The position numbers were made by a program, and so were the translations under genes. DNA of 64,000 bases from Lophium mytilinum (Eukaryota; Ascomycota; Dothideomycetes; Mytilinidiales; Mytilinidiaceae). The stretch's first letter is position 1. Every line of letters begins with the position of its first letter. The notes below the pieces were generated by a model, which saw only the letters and a list, made by a program, of their open reading frames with translations, was not told the origin of the DNA and did not search any database. Positions 59,711-64,000 of the stretch are shown here, piece after piece. Location: the NCBI GenBank assembly GCA_010093605.1, contig MU004195.1, forward strand, positions 436,708-500,707, given 5' to 3'.

Positions 59711-60081
59711 CAGGCTAAGTTCTATTGGCGATGACCTGAACCATTCGCCGCAGGAAATATGCTACATTTCGTCCGTCATTTTGCTTGCGGTCCTCCTTGG
59801 TCCAACAGCTATAAAGATTTATGCTCCTGGAATCCTGGGACCCTGAGACGGCTGGGATTTTCCCAGTAACTTGCTACTAGTTCAGAGTGATCACCATGCT
59901 TGTGTGCTTGACTAATAAGCAAATATGCAACTCAAGTCGTGAGACTAAAAACAACCAAGTAAGCAGACTACGGGGTCGTGATTTCCTTGGTTTTCTTGCA
60001 AGTATTTGAATGATATAAGGTGTTGAGGTGCTTGTCGGGACTCAGATAGAATAATCTTTCTGTTCGTAATTACGCCACGTC

Positions 60082-60410
60082 AAGAAATCGTGATAATTCT
60101 AGACCAGTGCGCATACCGACCATACCGAAGCCGTAGATTCGATTGCACGGATCGGATTGGCCAAATATGTAGTGGTTGAAAAGTCGCACGCGTAGTGGAG
60201 CAGATCCTCTCCATGTGTGACAGGGCAGCGCTGCGGCGGTGAGGATATCCGTATTCCCCGGCCCGACTTCCTGCGCGCAATTTTGGAGCTCTAGAAAGTC
60301 GTGATAATTTCAAAGCAATATGTATACCAACTAAGTTGAGGCAGTAGATTCGATTGCACGGGTCAGATTGATTAAATTTGTGGTGGTTGAGGAGTCGCAC
60401 GTGTATTTGT
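60082..60410. repeat. Two diverged copies of a ~120-bp direct repeat
   Basis: Copy 1 (60082 to about 60205) and copy 2 (60294 to about 60410) share TCGTGATAATT, GTAGATTCGATTGCACGG, AGTGGTTGA or GTGGTTGA and AGTCGCACG blocks in the same order. Most differences are transitions, as expected of RIP-type decay. The parent element is not recognised. Confidence 0.6.
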
Positions 60411-60475
60411 AGCGCGGTTCCGCCGGGCGGTCTCCGGGCAGGCCCTCAAAAAGGCCCCTTCGTCACGTGCTCGCT

Positions 60476-61011
60476 AGCTTATTTTTTAAACAATATAAAA
60501 TTATTAAAATTAAAACTGCTATATTAGTAGGGGGCTAGTACTAGTACCCCCTCTAATTAATATAAGTATACTCTCTTTTTTTAGTATATATATACCCTTT
60601 ATTTTATCTAGTCTTTTAATTAGCCTAGAGAGCTTAAAATACTACTTTAGTACTTTATAGTAAGGCTATATAGTACTTAGCTATATATAAGGCTATAGAT
60701 AAAACTATAAATAAAACTATATATATAAGCTATATATAAGGCTATATATAAGGCTACTTATAGTAAGGCTATATAGTATATCTATTTTACTATATATACT
60801 TTCTATTTTCTATAGTATATATAGGCTATTATATTACTATCTATATATCTATATATTTATAAGTATACTAAAATAGTTAAATTTTTACCTTATTATAGCC
60901 TCTCTATATTAAACCTAGCCCCTCTATATTACTACTATACCTCTCTAGCTATTCTAATCTATTAACCCCTCTATATACTAATTATATAATACTATTTAAT
61001 ATTAGAGCTTC
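60476..61011. other. Extreme AT-rich island
   Basis: About 535 bp made almost only of A and T, with TATATA, TAAGGCTATATA and CTATATATT runs and few CpG. It looks like the end product of repeat-induced point mutation of a lost element. No coding sequence or ends can be recognised. Confidence 0.7.
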
Positions 61012-61623
61012 TTAATAGAGAAAGTCCTTTATTAAGGTCCAGATCGACTTAGGCATCCCAATCATTTCCGCATTGTAAATAGTCCAGAGAAACAGATGCG
61101 CCAAGTACTTCGCCTGCTTCTCTGGGCTCCGGGCTGGATTGTCTGTGGGAGGAGGTATGTAGTCCGCTGGTTCGTATTCTTGTCGGGGATATCGTCTCCA
61201 AAAGTTATGAAATAGGGCCCAGAACGCCGCGTCTGTGTTGTTGGATCTCGGATCCCAGCCTTTTGAACGTAATGCAACTTCAATGCTTGCAATGTTCTTG
61301 GTATACTTGTAGCCGACATTGAAAGTAGCCGAGTAGAGGAGTGTCTACCTTTACAAGTTCAGTACGCATGCCTCTACTGGATTCAGCACCTTCAGAAAAG
61401 CGGTCGTCAGCTTCACGGCAACGACCAGATTCTCCAGTTTCTGCAAGAACATCTTCTTCATTGGCTCGAAGCTCTTGCCTGGATGGATAAGATCTCTGAA
61501 GGAATAGACGCCATCACTACTTTGGAGTCTATTGCTCTTGTAAGCCAATGTGAATGCGGTGTGAATCTTCGCTAATTCTGTGATTAGCTTAAAAATTGTT
61601 CCTCTCTTTTGAGTTTCTCTCAT
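61012..61623 (-). pseudogene. Uncharacterised fungal gene, intron or frame break in the middle
   Basis: Two coding-like halves on the minus strand. ATG 61623 opens MRETQKRGTIFKLITELAKI and runs to about 61375 (KLTTAFLKVLNPVEAC). The second half, to the stop at 61012-61014, reads YTKNIASIEVALRSKGWDPR, then AAFWALFHNFWRRYPRQEYE, PADYIPPPTDNPA and LAHLFLWTIYNAEMIGMPK. They lie in different frames. An intron starting GTACTG after EAC and ending CTACAAG would join them in phase but uses a non-optimal AAG acceptor. I cannot decide between intron and frameshift. No known domain is recognised. The 3' end abuts the AT-rich island, and the 5' end overlaps the NACHT-WD40 remnant antisense by a few bases. 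Confidence 0.45.
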
Positions 61624-63024
61624 GACATCCTACGATTCATCCGCAGTAGCCGCACAACAATTGAGCAAGCTCCCAATCAGACCTATTGCAGCGCGCTCAT
61701 TTTTACGCCAGCGTTAAGCACAGTCAGGGAGCAGTTCAAGGATTGCATACCTCAATGGATACAAAGACTACCGAAGGTTGAAGATGACTGGAACGCTTTA
61801 TTACAGACACTCGAGGGCCATGCAGCTCCGGTCAACGCCGTGGCCTTCTCTCACGATAGCAGGCTGCTAGCGTCTGCATCATGTGACAAGACAGTCAGGC
61901 TGTGGGACAGTAGGACAGGAGCAGTCTTACAAACGCTGAAGGGCCATTTGGACTACGTTACTAGTGTAGCGTTCTCTCCAGACAGCAAGCTACTGGCATC
62001 GGCATCAAGAGACAAGACCATTAGGTTATGGGATACCCAGTCAGGTGGAGAAGTACAGATACTTAGGGACCATTCAGACTGGGTCTGGGCTGTATCTTTC
62101 TCACCAGATGGAAAGCTACTGGCCTCGGCATCAAGCGATAGAACAGTCAAGCTATGGGATGCCAAGTCACGAGTAGTGTTATGGACGCTTGATAGCCATG
62201 TAGGCTACGTAAGCGCTGTAGCCTTTTCACCTGACAGCAAGTTACTGGCATCGGCTTCAAGAGACTCTACAATCAAGCTTTGGAACACTCAGTCAGGAGA
62301 AGAACTACGGATGCTCAAGGGCCATTCAGACTGGGTTATGGCTGTGGTGGTCTCATCAGATGGCAAGCTGCTAGCCTCAGCATCAAGCGATGGGACGATC
62401 AAGCTATGGGACATCCAGTCGGCATCAAGCGAAGGGATGGAAAATCTATGGGACACCCAGTCAAGTGAAGCACTACAGACGCTTATTGGTTGTTCGGACT
62501 GGGTCGTGACTATGACATTCTCATTTGACGGCAATCTGCTAGCATAAACATCGAAAATTGGAATGTTTAAGCTATGGGACGTCCAGTCGGGAGCAACAAT
62601 ACAGACACTCGAGGGCCATTCAGCCCCCGTCACCGCCGTGGCTTTCTCTCCAGATGACAGGCTACTTCTAGCCTCAGCATCACGCGACAAAACGGTTAAG
62701 TTATGGGACACCTAGTCTGGATTGGCGCTACAAACGTTTGAAGTTGATAATTTTGTTCAGGACCATTCATTCTCCGATGATGGAACCTTCCTCCAGAGCG
62801 ATCGAGGACCGTTACATAGCGACTTTCTTTCCAAGGGAACAGTCGTATCACAACCAAGCGTTCCACCTTCTCTCTTTCTTCGCGAACAATGAATAAACCA
62901 TGGCATCGAAAAGATTCCCTGGCTTCCCTCTAAGTATCGGTTAGGCTGCGTTGCTATCTGCGGAAACGTTGTTGCTTTTAGTCATCCATCCGATCGAGTA
63001 TCATTTATAGCATTTAACCTTTGA
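61612..63024 (+). pseudogene. NACHT-WD40 (NWD/HNWD-type STAND) 3' remnant
   Basis: Coding-like text starts abruptly with SFSHDILRFIRSSRTTIEQA and NQTYCSALIFTPALS. This is the linker that follows the NACHT domain in fungal NWD receptors; the NACHT part is missing. WD40 repeats of 126 bp follow (LQTLEGHAAPVNAVAFSHDS, LLASASCDKTVRLWDSRTGA and so on), about seven in all, with the sixth shortened. The frame stops at 62547 (TAA), again near 62713 (TAG) and near 62890 (TGA). The tail IEKIPWLPSKYRLGCVAICG and HPSDRVSFIAF is the family C terminus, ending at 63024. Family knowledge: intact members are NLR-like nonself sensors whose repeats diverge by unequal exchange and RIP. It is a dead, 5'-truncated copy. 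Confidence 0.82.
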
Positions 63025-63402
63025 AAATTGCGTCGGCTCACTATATGTAGGTGAATACCATTCGTAAAGGATGTAAAATATAACCTGCCCAGCTTGCAAA
63101 GCGTACTTCTACTACAAGTGCGGTGCTGTATGCTCGACGGCCAACAAGGTATACTGTCACCTGGTCGAAAAGTATGAGACTTGTAGCGAAAGATGTTCGA
63201 ACAGGTGATACTGATTATATATCCATCATCTGTACCTAGAATGGCAGACTGATTATAGCAGATCACAGTCCATACCAAACGTTATCAATGTACTGCACCA
63301 ACACTAACCTCGCCGAAGCGAGCCCATGGTTGTTACAGCAAACGCCACCAAATCATCCCCAGTATCAAAGAAGCGCGTTTTGTCTCCTTTCCAGTACCCA
63401 TC
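63025..63402. other. Intergenic region
   Basis: About 380 bp with no gene seen, between the NWD remnant and the stop codon of the SUR7-like gene. Confidence 0.45.
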
Positions 63403-64000
63403 TCAGGCACCCGGATGATCCCTCAACGGCTCAAACCTTCCACTCGTCTCGCGCGAATGAGCGGGTCTAGCAAAAGGTTCATAAGCCGTCTCAGTGGTCA
63501 ATGGCTTCTCATCCTCCGCCAAGCCCGGAGTCGAGATCTTCTCATACGTGCCACCTTCCGCCTTTAACGTGCGCAGACCACGACGGCGGCGTGCGGAGTC
63601 ACTTGACTTGGCGGACGAGGACCACAGTCCGCCCTTGTTCGAGCGGTGGTGCGGGTTATGGCGTCCGGAGCAGCAGCAGGCGCTCAAGAGCCAGAAGAGC
63701 GTGCCGGCCCAGGCGAACAAGACGGCGAGCCAGCCGAGCTGGAGTGCTTCGGTGCCGATGAATAGATGGACGTTATAGGGTTTGAAGATCTCGTTCATAC
63801 TGCTGACTAAGGCGGAGAAGATCACGGTGCTGGTGAGCACGGCGGCGAAAATGAAGAGTGATAAGATCTGTATCACGACTGTCAGTTGCTTGTATTTGCG
63901 GTTGAGCAGGGGAAGAAGGGACGTACGATGCTGAAGAGCCAAGTGAGGAAACTCCCGATGCGGCTGAAGATGGCAAGAAAACCACACAGGATGGTCGCGA
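63403..64000 (-). CDS. SUR7/PalI-family membrane protein, 3' part (runs off the window)
   Basis: Two exons are visible: from the right edge to 63927, and 63867-63403, with a 59-bp intron (GTACGT donor, ACAG acceptor). The visible C-terminal 179 codons contain CGFLAIFSRIGSFLTWLFSI, then ILSLFIFAAVLTSTVIFSAL, and the fourth helix LGWLAVLFAWAGTLFWLLSA. A Cys-Cys-Cys segment follows. The cytosolic tail carries ARRRRGLRTLKAEGGTYEKI and ends FEPLRDHPGA. This is the helix pattern of SUR7/PalI proteins, four-span proteins of plasma-membrane eisosomes or of ambient-pH sensing. The N terminus, with the conserved extracellular loop, lies outside the window. Confidence 0.75.
   Translation of the reverse strand, partial: RDHPVWFSCHLQPHREFPHLALQHRTSLLPLLNRKYKQLTVVIQILSLFIFAAVLTSTVIFSALVSSMNEIFKPYNVHLFIGTEALQLGWLAVLFAWAGTLFWLLSACCCSGRHNPHHRSNKGGLWSSSAKSSDSARRRRGLRTLKAEGGTYEKISTPGLAEDEKPLTTETAYEPFARPAHSRETSGRFEPLRDHPGA

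Larger units (their letters stand above)
59131..60475. other. Repeat-bearing intergenic region
   Basis: No gene is seen. It contains the small inverted-repeat element at 59569-59710 and a duplicated block at 60082-60410, described separately. Composition becomes increasingly AT-rich towards 60475. Confidence 0.5.

Overview
The window is 64 kb of nuclear DNA from a filamentous ascomycete. The genes carry short spliceosomal introns of about 49-60 bp with GTRNGT donors and YAG acceptors. Families typical of Pezizomycotina are present: Argonaute, a HET-domain protein, a NACHT-WD40 remnant, a PalI/SUR7-like protein and secreted S8 and A1 proteases. Gene style and fungus-only families suggest Dothideomycetes, which is an inference. 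No tRNA, rRNA or CRISPR array was recognised. All gene models were built by eye from splice consensus and frame agreement.

Layout. 0.66-3.8 kb: Argonaute (+). 5.4-6.0 kb: MARVEL membrane protein (+). 7.1-7.85 kb: a long minisatellite-bearing unit of a dispersed repeat family. 8.8-13.5 kb: EDC4-like decapping scaffold (-). 14.0-16.2 kb: GH85 endo-beta-N-acetylglucosaminidase (-), divergent from ERD2 (+, 16.5-17.4 kb). 18.3-20.4 kb: a repeat-unit cluster carrying a hAT-type MITE. 20.8-22.15 kb: multi-SAP protein. 22.7-24.0 kb: conserved fungal gene with a frame-shifting 13-bp duplication. 24.7-25.5 kb: NmrA-like protein. 25.8-28.8 kb: second repeat-unit cluster. 29.2-30.95 kb: GPI-type aspartyl protease (-). 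32.25-33.57 kb: RFC4. 33.8-35.0 kb: decayed gene. 35.45-38.2 kb: third repeat-unit cluster. 38.5-39.6 kb: F-box-like protein (-). 41.7-46.3 kb: small genes (93-aa protein, PAN-like membrane protein, Dabb-domain protein) and a decayed gene. 47.5-48.9 kb: subtilisin (-). 51.8-54.8 kb: SDR (-) divergent from a five-exon orphan gene (+). 55.6-56.1 kb: gene with one amber codon. 56.4-59.1 kb: HET-domain protein (-). 59.2-61.0 kb: repeats and an extremely AT-rich block that looks RIP-mutated. 61.0-63.0 kb: an uncharacterised gene and a NACHT-WD40 remnant. 63.4-64.0 kb: SUR7/PalI-like gene running off the right edge.

The most unusual feature is a dispersed family of about 22 short units in four clusters (7.1-7.85, 18.3-20.4, 25.8-28.8 and 35.45-38.2 kb). 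Each unit has one or two CACGTG boxes about 17-47 bp upstream of TATAAA(A). A conserved start-site-like motif (consensus TTCTCCAGCGGG) lies about 30-33 nt past the TATA start. About 15-25 nt later comes GAGGATCAAAA, followed by imperfect 33-47 bp repeats that begin ATGGT. At least eight pairs are head-to-head around shared CACGTG boxes. No reading frame is conserved across units, so they look like transcription units for short, probably non-coding RNAs. I know of no description of such a family.

Several host genes are broken by C:G to T:A nonsense changes or small indels, consistent with RIP-like mutation in this genome, although the main single-copy genes are intact.
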